Assembly: GCF_020991455.1 (NCBI RefSeq)
Contig: NZ_JAJMOX010000011.1
Span: forward strand, 186,001 to 250,000
Origin: Flavobacterium sp. JAS
GTDB taxonomy: Bacteria; Bacteroidota; Bacteroidia; Flavobacteriales; Flavobacteriaceae
Length of the DNA: 64,000 bases
Reading direction: 5' to 3'
Shown here: in pieces, positions 44,600 through 52,601 of the stretch
Position numbering within the stretch: the first letter of the stretch is position 1
Layout: each line of letters begins with the position of its first letter
Translations under genes and position numbers: made by a program
The notes under the pieces: generated by a model
The model's input: only the letters and a program-made list of their open reading frames with translations
Databases searched by the model: none
What the model was told of the DNA's origin: nothing

Positions 44600-44936
44600 T
44601 TAAATTAGATAATTTGTCAATTAGAAAATTAGATAATCTGTCAATTAGATAATGAGTGAATTAGAAAATTAGATAATTTGGAATTGGGTGTAGACTTTTG
44701 TTTATGTTTCTTTTGAGACACGATGTTGTTGCGATGTTTTGTCATTTCGACTTTAGGAGAAATCACACTAGTAGATCGACAAAGATTGCCAATTTTCTGT
44801 AAGGACCTTATATTGTGATTTCTAAACCCGATAGGTTTTTAAAACCTGTCGGGTTTGACGTAAAGTTCTAACAGAGATGACAAGATTGCAGCAAAGTAAA
44901 TTATCTAATTATCTAATTGCCAAATTATCTAATTAA
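44600..44936. repeat. Multi-layer inverted repeat between response regulator and kinase genes
   Basis: Tandem ATTAGATAATTTGTCAATTAG units (44605-44690) face AT-rich complements at 44897-44935. Inside lies a degenerate GTCATTTCGACTTTAGGAGA arm (44741) with a partial partner near 44815 and 44876. The centre contains a perfect hairpin, AACCCGATAGGTTTT / AAAACCTGTCGGGTT. The region separates two genes expected to act together and contains no ORF of interest. Confidence 0.6.
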
Positions 44937-46738
44937 ATAGGGATATTAAAAGTAATCCTCGTTCCTTCGCTTGGAATCGATTTAATAAAAACGCGTCCGT
45001 TGATGTATTGGATTCTTTCTTTCATGAACAATAGTCCCATTCCGGATTCGCTGTTGCGTTTTTTATCGACAGCGTGTATATCAAAACCTTTTCCGTTGTC
45101 GTCAACAATAATGCTTAGGAGTGTATCGCTATGTGAAAGTTGCACAATGATATGCGAAGATTCGGCGTATTTTATGGCGTTGTTGATAGCTTCTTGTGTA
45201 AGGCGATAGATATTAATTTCGATTAGAGAATCTAAACGTTGGTTAAAGTCAGTTTTGTTGTAAAAAAGGATCTCTTTTCCGGTAAGTTTAGAAAGTTCCT
45301 GTGTAAGTTTTGCCAATGAAGAAACGATACCGTGATCGCTTAATTCCGGAGGCATTAAATTAAAAGTTGCGGTGCGAACGCCTTTGATAATATCTAAAGA
45401 GAGTTTCTTTAGATATTCTATTTTTTGCGCTGCTTTTTCCTTGTCATCCAGATTAATACTTTCTAAACTGAATTTTAATCCCGTAAGCATTTGACCAATT
45501 CCGTCGTGAATTTCTTTGGCGATTCGGTTTTGTTCGTTTTCCTGATTTTCGACAATTTTGCTTGAAATAATCTTTTGCTGATTGATTTTTTCGGTACTGT
45601 TTTCAATGTTCAAACGCTCCACTTCTCGTTGTGCTTTTTTGCGTTCGGTAATGTTAAAACAAACTATTAAAAGTTCCAATTCGTCTTTTTTAATCATTAC
45701 CGGAACCATTGATAAATCTAGCCAGATTGTTTGTGCTTCTTTATTAACGATTTTGATTTCGCCTTGCCAGCCGCTGCGTTGTTTTTCGAATATAATACGG
45801 TCAATATTAAGCTGTTCTTTTTCGTCAGTCGTTAAAATTTCTGAGAATTTCTTATTAGACGAAAACTTGGTGTAATTTAAAAGTTTAGCAAATTTTTCTC
45901 CAACATGAATAATTGAACCATCAGGAGCAATACGGCAATAAAGCAGCGTATTTTCCATGGCATAATTGAGCGATTTTAATTCTTTTACCGAGTTTTCCTT
46001 GATTTCGCTGATAATTTCTGTGTCATAAGCAAGTTTTAAAGCCTTCTTTTCAGAAGATAAAAGTTTGGCGATAAGTTTCTCGATTTTTTTATTGGTAGGT
46101 TTAAAAATGAAGAAAAATTCCAGAAGTAAAATAAATAAGGTGAAGGCAAAAATCCAATATTCTATTTTGCGTTGTTCCGTAACTTTTTCATGCGCTTCGA
46201 GATCATATTGCGTTACAATTTGATTCATTTTCGAAAGAAAAACACCTTCGTTTTGCAGAATTATTTGTACCAGTTTTTGATTTTTAGTGCTATCATTTTT
46301 CTGTTCTAAATTTAACAGAAACAAGTCAGTAGTTTCTGAAATAGTGCTAAAAACAGGATTGATTTCTGAATATAATCTCTTCAGTGTTTCGCTTTTTTCT
46401 TTTGGAAAAGTCAAACTATCACTGCCATTTTCCAAAGCGTTTTGAGTCGTTTTCCAAAGTGATAAAACTTCTTTTAAATGCGAAATTTGTTTTGGCAAGG
46501 CTTTATCAGAAACATAATGCAGGATCAAAACTTCTTTAACAATCTTCTGGCTCAGCATTCTTTGCTTTCCGGAAATATTGATGATTTTTGAATCGCTTAA
46601 TTGCTGATTTAAGTTATACTGAACTAAAACCTGACTTGCAATTATAGTTACAGCAATAGTAAGAAGTGCAAAAAAATACAGTCGGCGTAAATTTTTGAAA
46701 GTAATTTTATCGGCAGCTTCCTGATTGCTTTTTTTCAT
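44933..46738 (-). CDS. NarX-like nitrate/nitrite sensor histidine kinase
   Basis: A 601-residue membrane kinase. After the first membrane helix (about 20-41) comes a PilJ/NarX-type sensor domain whose start, IINISGKQRMLSQKIV, resembles the ligand-binding P-box of NarX and PilJ sensors. The second helix is at about 190-210, then a PAS domain (about 268-365), and a HisKA_3 dimerisation part with AKEIHDGIGQ, whose His is the phosphorylation site (about residue 415). The ATPase follows (INNAIKYAESS, DNGKGFD, SGMGLLFMKER). With the NarL-type regulator next door it forms a nitrate/nitrite-responsive pair; ligand identity is inferred. Confidence 0.88.
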   Translation of the reverse strand: MKKSNQEAADKITFKNLRRLYFFALLTIAVTIIASQVLVQYNLNQQLSDSKIINISGKQRMLSQKIVKEVLILHYVSDKALPKQISHLKEVLSLWKTTQNALENGSDSLTFPKEKSETLKRLYSEINPVFSTISETTDLFLLNLEQKNDSTKNQKLVQIILQNEGVFLSKMNQIVTQYDLEAHEKVTEQRKIEYWIFAFTLFILLLEFFFIFKPTNKKIEKLIAKLLSSEKKALKLAYDTEIISEIKENSVKELKSLNYAMENTLLYCRIAPDGSIIHVGEKFAKLLNYTKFSSNKKFSEILTTDEKEQLNIDRIIFEKQRSGWQGEIKIVNKEAQTIWLDLSMVPVMIKKDELELLIVCFNITERKKAQREVERLNIENSTEKINQQKIISSKIVENQENEQNRIAKEIHDGIGQMLTGLKFSLESINLDDKEKAAQKIEYLKKLSLDIIKGVRTATFNLMPPELSDHGIVSSLAKLTQELSKLTGKEILFYNKTDFNQRLDSLIEINIYRLTQEAINNAIKYAESSHIIVQLSHSDTLLSIIVDDNGKGFDIHAVDKKRNSESGMGLLFMKERIQYINGRVFIKSIPSEGTRITFNIPI

Positions 46739-46807
46739 TCGAAGATAATATCTGTCTTTTTCCGGAAAATGTAATTCGTTTTTTAGTTCCTGGTCATTAG
46801 ACCCAAT

Positions 46808-47392
46808 TTACAATCCTAAAGAAGCTTTTATTAAGTTTAAGTTTTCTACAGAATACTTGATTTTTAGGGCTTCCTGATGCCCTTTGTCAGACATTTTATC
46901 CCAGGTTTTTTTGATGATATTTTTTAATTTTTCCTCGTCGTGTTTATGCACAAAAGGATCTAAATAATATTCTAAAAACACCAAACAAATTACATCTTCT
47001 AGTAATTGGGTTTCGGCATCTTTTTTAAGTAATTTCTTTTCGATTAAAAACGAAACGCGATCTATAAATTCAGGGCTGTATCCTGCTTTTTCTAAGATTG
47101 TGGCAGTAGTTTTAGCATGAAATTTTTTAAGTTCTTCTCTCCATTTCAAATAACCCACACGATCCATTGGGTAAGATTCTCGTGCTACTTTCCATCGGCA
47201 AATGTGTTGTGCTTTTGAAGCGATCTGAACTTCTTCAGAAGCTTTTGGTTCAAACTGCATCAGTTTTTCGTACATCCTGTTCGAATACAATAATTCTTTA
47301 GGATATTCGGAATTTTGGTCAATTTCGATATTTGGATCTTGTGCGTTTTCGGCATCTATCCACTCGCTGGCTTTTTGAAAAGGTGTGTTCAT
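46808..47392 (-). CDS. DUF4202 domain-containing protein
   Basis: A 194-residue soluble, mostly helical protein with conserved AQHICRWKVARESYPMDRVG, YLKWREELKKFHAKT and LLEDVICLVFLEYYL. DUF4202 genes are usually found in nitrate assimilation clusters, in which the function is unknown. It has its own promoter carrying a TACGTA hexamer, and the NarX-like kinase starts 69 bp downstream, so it may form the first gene of a kinase transcript. Confidence 0.85.
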   Translation of the reverse strand: MNTPFQKASEWIDAENAQDPNIEIDQNSEYPKELLYSNRMYEKLMQFEPKASEEVQIASKAQHICRWKVARESYPMDRVGYLKWREELKKFHAKTTATILEKAGYSPEFIDRVSFLIEKKLLKKDAETQLLEDVICLVFLEYYLDPFVHKHDEEKLKNIIKKTWDKMSDKGHQEALKIKYSVENLNLIKASLGL

Positions 47393-47415
47393 TTTTTTGG
47401 TAGAATAATAGATCT

Positions 47416-47427
47416 CAAATATACGTA
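47416..47427 (-). promoter_or_regulatory. DUF4202 promoter with TACGTA overlapping the -7 box
   Basis: On the minus strand the sequence is TACGTATATTTG: TATATTTG (47416-47423) is the -7 element and TACGTA (47422-47427) overlaps its first bases, the same arrangement as at nirB and the nitrate reductase gene. Confidence 0.55.
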
Positions 47428-47496
47428 AATTAACTTTTAAGGCTTATTTTTTTTAAACATGTCAAGGCATAGATTTGTTGTGATTTACGATAGTTT

Positions 47497-47650
47497 GTCA
47501 TTTCGACGAAGGAGAAATCCTCGCAAGTAGCTCCGCAAAGGTTAGCTAAATTATCGTGAAACTCATCTTTGCGAAATCTTAATAATTTGATCATATATTT
47601 GATTTTGATTGTCGAGTTTCTTGCGAGGATTTCTCCTTCGTCGAAATGAC
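47497..47650. repeat. 154-bp element with 31-bp perfect inverted ends
   Basis: The arms 47497-47527 and 47620-47650 are exact complements over 31 nt (beginning GTCATTTCGACGAAGGAGAA). The 92-bp centre has no ORF. Degraded copies of the arm occur at 31148-31184, 44741-44770 and 52520-52537. It lies between the nirD and DUF4202 genes and would form a very stable hairpin. Confidence 0.8.
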
Positions 47651-47660
47651 AAGATTGCGT

Positions 47661-48050
47661 TTAATCCACAAAACCAACAAATACTTCGTCTTCAACGACT
47701 TTAATTGGATAGGTTGCAATTTTTAAATCGTCATCTCCATTTAGGTTAGAACCATCAACAAGTGAAAAAGTTTTTTTATGCATCGGGCACGCAATTTTCG
47801 GAATATCATCTGTTGATCCGGTCATGCCTCTCGCCAGAACCATTTCCATTTTATGCGGACAAGCATTTTGACAAGCGTACCATTCGTTGCGGCGTGCAAA
47901 GTTAAAAATGGCAATTTGTTTGTTTTTGTATTTGATGCAGCCGCCACGATTGGTTGGGAAATCTTCTACTTTTCCGGCTTTGAACCAAATTGTTGCATCA
48001 CTTGGGTGAACGGTTTCATATTGATTTAAGATTTCTTCCATTTGATTCAA
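47661..48050 (-). CDS. nirD: Nitrite reductase small subunit NirD (Rieske-like)
   Basis: A 129-residue Rieske-fold protein. Unlike many NirD proteins that lack ligands, it has CPH (QNACPHKMEM) and CPMH (IACPMHKKTF), which would hold a [2Fe-2S] cluster. It is the partner of NirB in reducing nitrite to ammonium. It sits 283 bp after nirB, an interval occupied by a long inverted repeat at 48179-48312. Confidence 0.88.
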   Translation of the reverse strand: MNQMEEILNQYETVHPSDATIWFKAGKVEDFPTNRGGCIKYKNKQIAIFNFARRNEWYACQNACPHKMEMVLARGMTGSTDDIPKIACPMHKKTFSLVDGSNLNGDDDLKIATYPIKVVEDEVFVGFVD

Positions 48051-48178
48051 ATTTTAGTTTCCTGTTTCTTATCCCTCTTTTTACAATCAAGAGAGTTATG
48101 ATGGCGCAGTAAAAAAGAGGGAAAGAGGACAGCAAACGTTAGTGATATTTTTTTCTTTTTTTGGAGCTATTATTCTTA

Positions 48179-48312
48179 ACACATAGGAACATAGATTTTT
48201 TTTTGAAAAAGTAAAATCAAAAAGAAACTCGTTTCTTCACACATAGCTATGTGTGTTTAAATAAGTGAAACGCCTTTTATTGAGTTTTCAAAATCTATGT
48301 TTCTATGTGTTT
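48179..48312. repeat. Inverted repeat element between nirB and nirD
   Basis: The outer arms (AACACATAGGAACATAGATT / ATCTATGTTTCTATGTGTTT) enclose GAAACTCGTTTC, the palindrome CACACATAGCTATGTGTG and AAGTGAAACGCCTTT. A second copy with the same inner order is at 62905-63041. The element divides two genes whose products form one enzyme. Confidence 0.75.
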
Positions 48313-48333
48313 AAAATAAAAATTTATAAAGTT

Positions 48334-50847
48334 TTACGACCAGGCTTTTGGCATTTTTTGATCTCTTAAAGGAACAAAAACAACATTATCATCTTTCTCT
48401 TCAGAGTTTACAAAATGGTTGAAACGTTTTAATAATCTTGGTTTTTCGAGAACTTGTTTCCACTCGCATTCAAACGTGTTTACCAAAGTCTGCATTTCAG
48501 CTTCAAGCGTTTCGCAGATTCCTAAAGAGTCTTCGATGATAACTTGTTTTAAATACTCTAAACCACCATCTAGTTTTTCTAACCATGTCGCAGTTCTAAC
48601 CAACGGACCTGCCGTGCGGATGTAATACATTAAGAAACGATCCATGTATTTGATAACGGTTTCTTTATCTATTTTTTCGGCCAATAAAACAGCGTGTTTT
48701 GGATTTGCTCCACCGTTTCCGCAGATGTATAAATTCCAACCGCCTTCGACCGCAATCAATCCGAAATCTTTTCCTCGGGCTTCTGCACATTCACGAATAC
48801 AAGCCGAAACACCACCTTTTAGTTTGTGCGGAGAACGGATTCCTTTATATCTGTTTTCTAATTCTATGGCAAATCCTGCGCTATCGTCCATTCCGTAGCG
48901 ACACCATGCATTTCCAACACAGCTTTTTACAGCACGAAGCGATTTTCCGTAAGCATGACCACTTTCAAAACCATTATCAATTAATATTTTCCAGATTTTT
49001 GGTAAATCACTTAAATGTGCTCCAAATAAATCTACACGTTGTGCACCGGTAATTTTGGTATATAGATCAAATTGTTTGGCAACTTCTCCAATAACTATTA
49101 ATTTCTCGGCAGTAATTTCTCCTCCGGCAACTCTTGGTACTACAGAATAGGTTCCGTTTCGCTGAATATTAGCCAAAAATCTATCGTTTGTATCTTGTGT
49201 AGTTACGTGTTTGTTTGCCGTATCATTATAAATACTCGAGAAAATTGAAGCCACAACTGGTTTACAAACCTCGCAACCGTCGCCTTTTCCGTGATGATCT
49301 ATTACATCGTAGAAATTCTCGTATTTATTAATTTTAATTAAGTCAAATAATTCTTGTCTGGTATAAGAGAAATGTTCGCAAATGACATCTTTTACTTCTT
49401 TTCCTAATGATTTTTGAGTGGCTTTTACCAAATCAGAAACCATTGGTTTACAGCCTCCACAACCCGAAGTTGCTTTAGTGTGTTTTACAACATCTGAAAA
49501 ACTAGAGCAAGTTTCGTCTAAAAGCGAACAACAAATAGAACCTTTAGTTACATTTTCGCAAGAACATATTACGGCGGTATCCGGCAAATCCAGAACACTT
49601 CCTAAGCTCGAACCTTCAGAACCGTCTCGTGAACCTAAGATTAGATCTTCAGGATTTTTAGGCAAAGCCATTGCATTGCTGTAAATCTGGAAAAGTGAAT
49701 TATAATCACTTGAATCGCCCACTAAAATTCCGCCCAATAAAGTTTTGGAATCTTTAGTAACATTAATTCTTTTGTAAATTCCGCTTAATTTATTCTCATA
49801 AATAATCGCGGTTACACTGTCATTTTCGACAAAAGGATCACCAAAACTCGCAACTTCAACACCAATTAACTTCAATTGTGTCGACATATCGATGGTTTCT
49901 CTCATGGTTTTAGAACCATTTAAGATTTGCGCAGCGGCTACATCAGCCATTTCGTAACCTGGAGCAACAAGTCCATAAATGTTTTGATTGTACAAAGCCA
50001 CTTCGCCAATCGCATAAATAGAAGGATCTGATGTTTGCATTTGATTGTTTACCACAACACCGCCTCGCAAGCCAACTTCAAGTCCTGAAACTCTGGCCAG
50101 TTCATCACGAGGTTTAATTCCGGCAGAAATAACCAACATGTCAACTTTTAACAATTCATTATCGGCAAACATCATTCCCGTTATCGATTTTTTTCCGTCA
50201 ATATATTGAGTTGCTTTGTTAAGATGAATACCAATATTAAGCTCTTCGATTTTAGATTGCAGCATATCACTTGCACCTTTATCTAATTGTCTTGGCATTA
50301 ATCGGGGTGCAAATTCAACCACGTGAGGATTTAATCCTAAATCGCGAACTGCTTTTGCTGCTTCAAGACCTAATAAACCGCCACCTAAAACGGCTGCTTC
50401 TGAGGCACCTTTTTGCTTTATTTTTTTGGCGTAGGCCATAATTGCATCCAGATCTTCGATGGTTCTGTACACAAAAACACCTTCTTTTTCTACACCTTCA
50501 ATTGGTGGTACAAACGCCGATGATCCTGTTGCAAGAACTAAGTAATCGTACGTATGTGTTTTCTCTAAATGTGTATGTATGGTTTTTTCTTCTCTGTTAA
50601 TATCTGTAATTAGTTCAGAAGTATTCAAAGTAATATTGTTTTCTGCGTACCATTCACTAGTTGATAATGATAAATCATCCGCCGTTTTTCCGCCAAAGTA
50701 TTCACTTAAATGAACACGATCGTATGCACGTCTGGGTTCTTCACCAAATACGGTAATTTGATACTTTTCTTGTCCTGATTTTGCAATGAACTTTTCGCAA
50801 AATTTATAACCAACCATGCCGTTTCCAACTACTATTACTCTAATCAT
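48334..50847 (-). CDS. nirB: Assimilatory nitrite reductase large subunit NirB
   Basis: An 837-residue NADH-dependent nitrite reductase. Residues 1-400 are FAD/NAD(P)-binding (IRVIVVGNGMVGYKFCEKF). A BFD-type [2Fe-2S] domain with CSCENVTKGSICC follows (about 420-475), then a ferredoxin-like half-domain and the siroheme/[4Fe-4S] domain with CX5C (CVGNAWC) and CX3C (ACIREC) near residues 640-690. It reduces nitrite to ammonium in the cytoplasm with NirD. cobA at 26496 makes the siroheme precursor. Its promoter carries three to four hexamers of the nitrate type. Confidence 0.96.
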   Translation of the reverse strand: MIRVIVVGNGMVGYKFCEKFIAKSGQEKYQITVFGEEPRRAYDRVHLSEYFGGKTADDLSLSTSEWYAENNITLNTSELITDINREEKTIHTHLEKTHTYDYLVLATGSSAFVPPIEGVEKEGVFVYRTIEDLDAIMAYAKKIKQKGASEAAVLGGGLLGLEAAKAVRDLGLNPHVVEFAPRLMPRQLDKGASDMLQSKIEELNIGIHLNKATQYIDGKKSITGMMFADNELLKVDMLVISAGIKPRDELARVSGLEVGLRGGVVVNNQMQTSDPSIYAIGEVALYNQNIYGLVAPGYEMADVAAAQILNGSKTMRETIDMSTQLKLIGVEVASFGDPFVENDSVTAIIYENKLSGIYKRINVTKDSKTLLGGILVGDSSDYNSLFQIYSNAMALPKNPEDLILGSRDGSEGSSLGSVLDLPDTAVICSCENVTKGSICCSLLDETCSSFSDVVKHTKATSGCGGCKPMVSDLVKATQKSLGKEVKDVICEHFSYTRQELFDLIKINKYENFYDVIDHHGKGDGCEVCKPVVASIFSSIYNDTANKHVTTQDTNDRFLANIQRNGTYSVVPRVAGGEITAEKLIVIGEVAKQFDLYTKITGAQRVDLFGAHLSDLPKIWKILIDNGFESGHAYGKSLRAVKSCVGNAWCRYGMDDSAGFAIELENRYKGIRSPHKLKGGVSACIRECAEARGKDFGLIAVEGGWNLYICGNGGANPKHAVLLAEKIDKETVIKYMDRFLMYYIRTAGPLVRTATWLEKLDGGLEYLKQVIIEDSLGICETLEAEMQTLVNTFECEWKQVLEKPRLLKRFNHFVNSEEKDDNVVFVPLRDQKMPKAWS

Positions 50848-50873
50848 GATTTCTTTAATTAAGTATTACTATG

Positions 50874-50911
50874 CAAATATAAGTATTTGTACTTATAAAA
50901 ATACGTAAGTA
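50874..50911 (-). promoter_or_regulatory. nirB promoter with phased hexamers
   Basis: On the minus strand TATATTTG at 50874-50881 is the -7 box. Hexamers are at 50880-50885 (TAAGTA, plus reading), 50890-50895 (TACTTA), 50902-50907 (TACGTA) and 50906-50911 (TAAGTA). The centres of the first two are 10 bp apart and the third 12 bp farther. Confidence 0.65.
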
Positions 50912-51136
50912 TTGTGTTTTTTTGTTAGAAAAATAACAACATGAAATGCATATTTTATCTTAATCTTAGAATTGGTGCGATATTCAGGAGTTTTTTGAGG
51001 GGATAATTTCTTTTCAAACTGTATTATTTTTCTTAAATTTGAATTAAATCTAAATAAGTATTCTAAAATATCACTTCAAATTCAGCTTAGTTTTAGATTC
51101 TATTTTCAAACAAAATCATTTTAAAAAACGGACTCC

Positions 51137-51919
51137 ATGAAAAAAGTACTTTCATTATTGTTATTATCGTCTCTGATAATTGGTTGTAAAACAGGAGCAA
51201 CTAAAAGTTCTGATACAAAAGAAGCAACTTCAATGACCAATTCTCCAGAAGATGAAATGATGATTTACTTTAAAGCGACCGGAAATGAACCTTTTTGGGG
51301 ATTGAAAATTGGGAGGGAGAAAACGGTTTTTACTTCTTTGATAGAAGGTAAAGAAAATTTGATTTTCCAATCTGTAGAACCAATTCGAGCGATGGATGCT
51401 AACGTGAAAATGTATAAATTAAGTAATTCGACCGCAAGTGCTACAGTTACTATTCAGCAATTAGATTGTCAAGATTCGATGTCAGGAGTGATTTCGCCAT
51501 ATAAGGTTTCGATCGAAATTAAAAATAACTCAGATCTTGCCTCTAAAAAAATTGATGGTTGCGGAAAATATATTACGGATTATCGCTTACATGACATTTG
51601 GGTTCTGGAAGAATTAAACGGCTATAAAGTTTTTGCAACAGATTTTCAAAAGGAATCACCCCGAATCGAAATTCATGCAGAAGAAAACAGATTTATGGGA
51701 TTTGGCGGTTGTAATTCTATAACCGGAACGATATTTTATGAGAAAGATGTGCTAAGATTTACCAATACGGCTTCTACTCTTATGGCTTGTGCTTCAGGTA
51801 ATAAAGAAGATCAGTTTGTAAAAGCACTTCAAAGTACCACAACATATTCAATAGGAGACAATAGATTAACGCTTTCAAATCCGTCTGGGAAACTTTTGGT
51901 TCTAAGAAAAGTAGATTAG
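51137..51919 (+). CDS. Lipoprotein with COG3650-like and META domains
   Basis: A 260-residue lipoprotein (LSSLIIGC, lipobox Cys17). Residues 40-145 form a COG3650-type domain (ATGNEPFWGLKIG), and residues about 150-260 a META/HslJ domain (WVLEELNGYKVF, MGFGGCNSITGT, TASTLMACASGN). META proteins occur in stress-related envelope lipoproteins; the molecular role is not known. A related META gene, now broken, follows. Confidence 0.85.
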   Translation: MKKVLSLLLLSSLIIGCKTGATKSSDTKEATSMTNSPEDEMMIYFKATGNEPFWGLKIGREKTVFTSLIEGKENLIFQSVEPIRAMDANVKMYKLSNSTASATVTIQQLDCQDSMSGVISPYKVSIEIKNNSDLASKKIDGCGKYITDYRLHDIWVLEELNGYKVFATDFQKESPRIEIHAEENRFMGFGGCNSITGTIFYEKDVLRFTNTASTLMACASGNKEDQFVKALQSTTTYSIGDNRLTLSNPSGKLLVLRKVD

Positions 51920-52033
51920 TTCGGTAAGGCTAAAAGATATCTTATAATGCTTTAAAAATGACATATAGGTTTCTTATTAGATTTAGAGTCTAGATAGTTT
52001 TGTAAAATAATATTTATAAAATAATTATTTTAC

Positions 52034-52469
52034 ATGAAAAGAATTTTAATGTTGTTTATTGCAGTTTCATTAGTGTGCAGCTGCAGATCTACTAAGGATG
52101 CAAGTGCGTCAACAGATACAGTCGGAAAGTCAATTGAAAAGAAAATACAACAAAGATGGGTTTTAGAAAATTTGAATGGTAAGCCTATTACTGAAAAGGA
52201 TTTTTCAAGTCTTCCAAAAATCGAACTGAAAGCATCAACTTTTTCCGGTTCTACAGGATGTAATGCAATTAAAGGGAATTTACTTTCTAAAAATGCGGGA
52301 CAAATTCAGTTTTTTGAATTTTACTTCAGAAACTAAAAAATGCGAGGCAAAAAAAGAAGGTAAGTTTTCACAGTTATTAAAAACCACTACTGGTTATTCT
52401 ATAGAGAATAATAAATTATTGCTTTCCAATTAGTTTGGACCAACAATGCTTTTCAAAAAAGGAAATTAA
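52034..52469 (+). pseudogene. Decayed META-domain lipoprotein
   Basis: The first 100 codons read as a lipoprotein signal (VSLVCSC) and a META domain (RWVLENLNGKPITEKDF, GSTGCNAIKGN) but then run out of frame. Shifting by one base at the TTTTTT near 52311 restores FTSETKKC and KTTTGYSIENNKLLLSN, which aligns with the end of the preceding META protein. A further in-frame TAG at about 52432 interrupts the final residues (FGPTMLFKKGN). Two separate lesions argue for a real pseudogene and not a single read error. Confidence 0.75.
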
Positions 52470-52473
52470 TAAT

Positions 52474-52510
52474 AAAAAAGGCTTCACTAAATTTAGTTGA
52501 AGCCTTTTTT
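52474..52510. terminator. Bidirectional rho-independent terminator
   Basis: AAAAAAGGCTTCA and TGAAGCCTTTTTT form a 13-bp stem around ACTAAATTTAG-type loop bases, with T-runs on either strand. It ends the META genes. Confidence 0.9.
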
Positions 52511-52548
52511 ATTACAATCTCGTTCGAAAATGACAAATATCGCGTAAA

Positions 52549-52590
52549 AAACCAGTGTAAATCGATTTAAATCCGCATCATCCGCGTGCC
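52549..52590. repeat. Single-arm copy of the 1723-1832 repeat
   Basis: AACCAGTGTAAATCGATTTA and following bases to CATCCGCG match the left arm at 1723-1765 in reverse complement. It lies in the short gap between the terminator and the DUF2130 gene end. A degraded GTCATTTCGA-family fragment precedes it. Confidence 0.6.
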
Positions 52591-52601
52591 ATTTCATATA
52601 G

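Noticed and set aside
48334..48898. Plus-strand frames opposite nirB (for example 48644-48898)
   Set aside because: They are shadow frames of the highly conserved nirB coding sequence without independent support.
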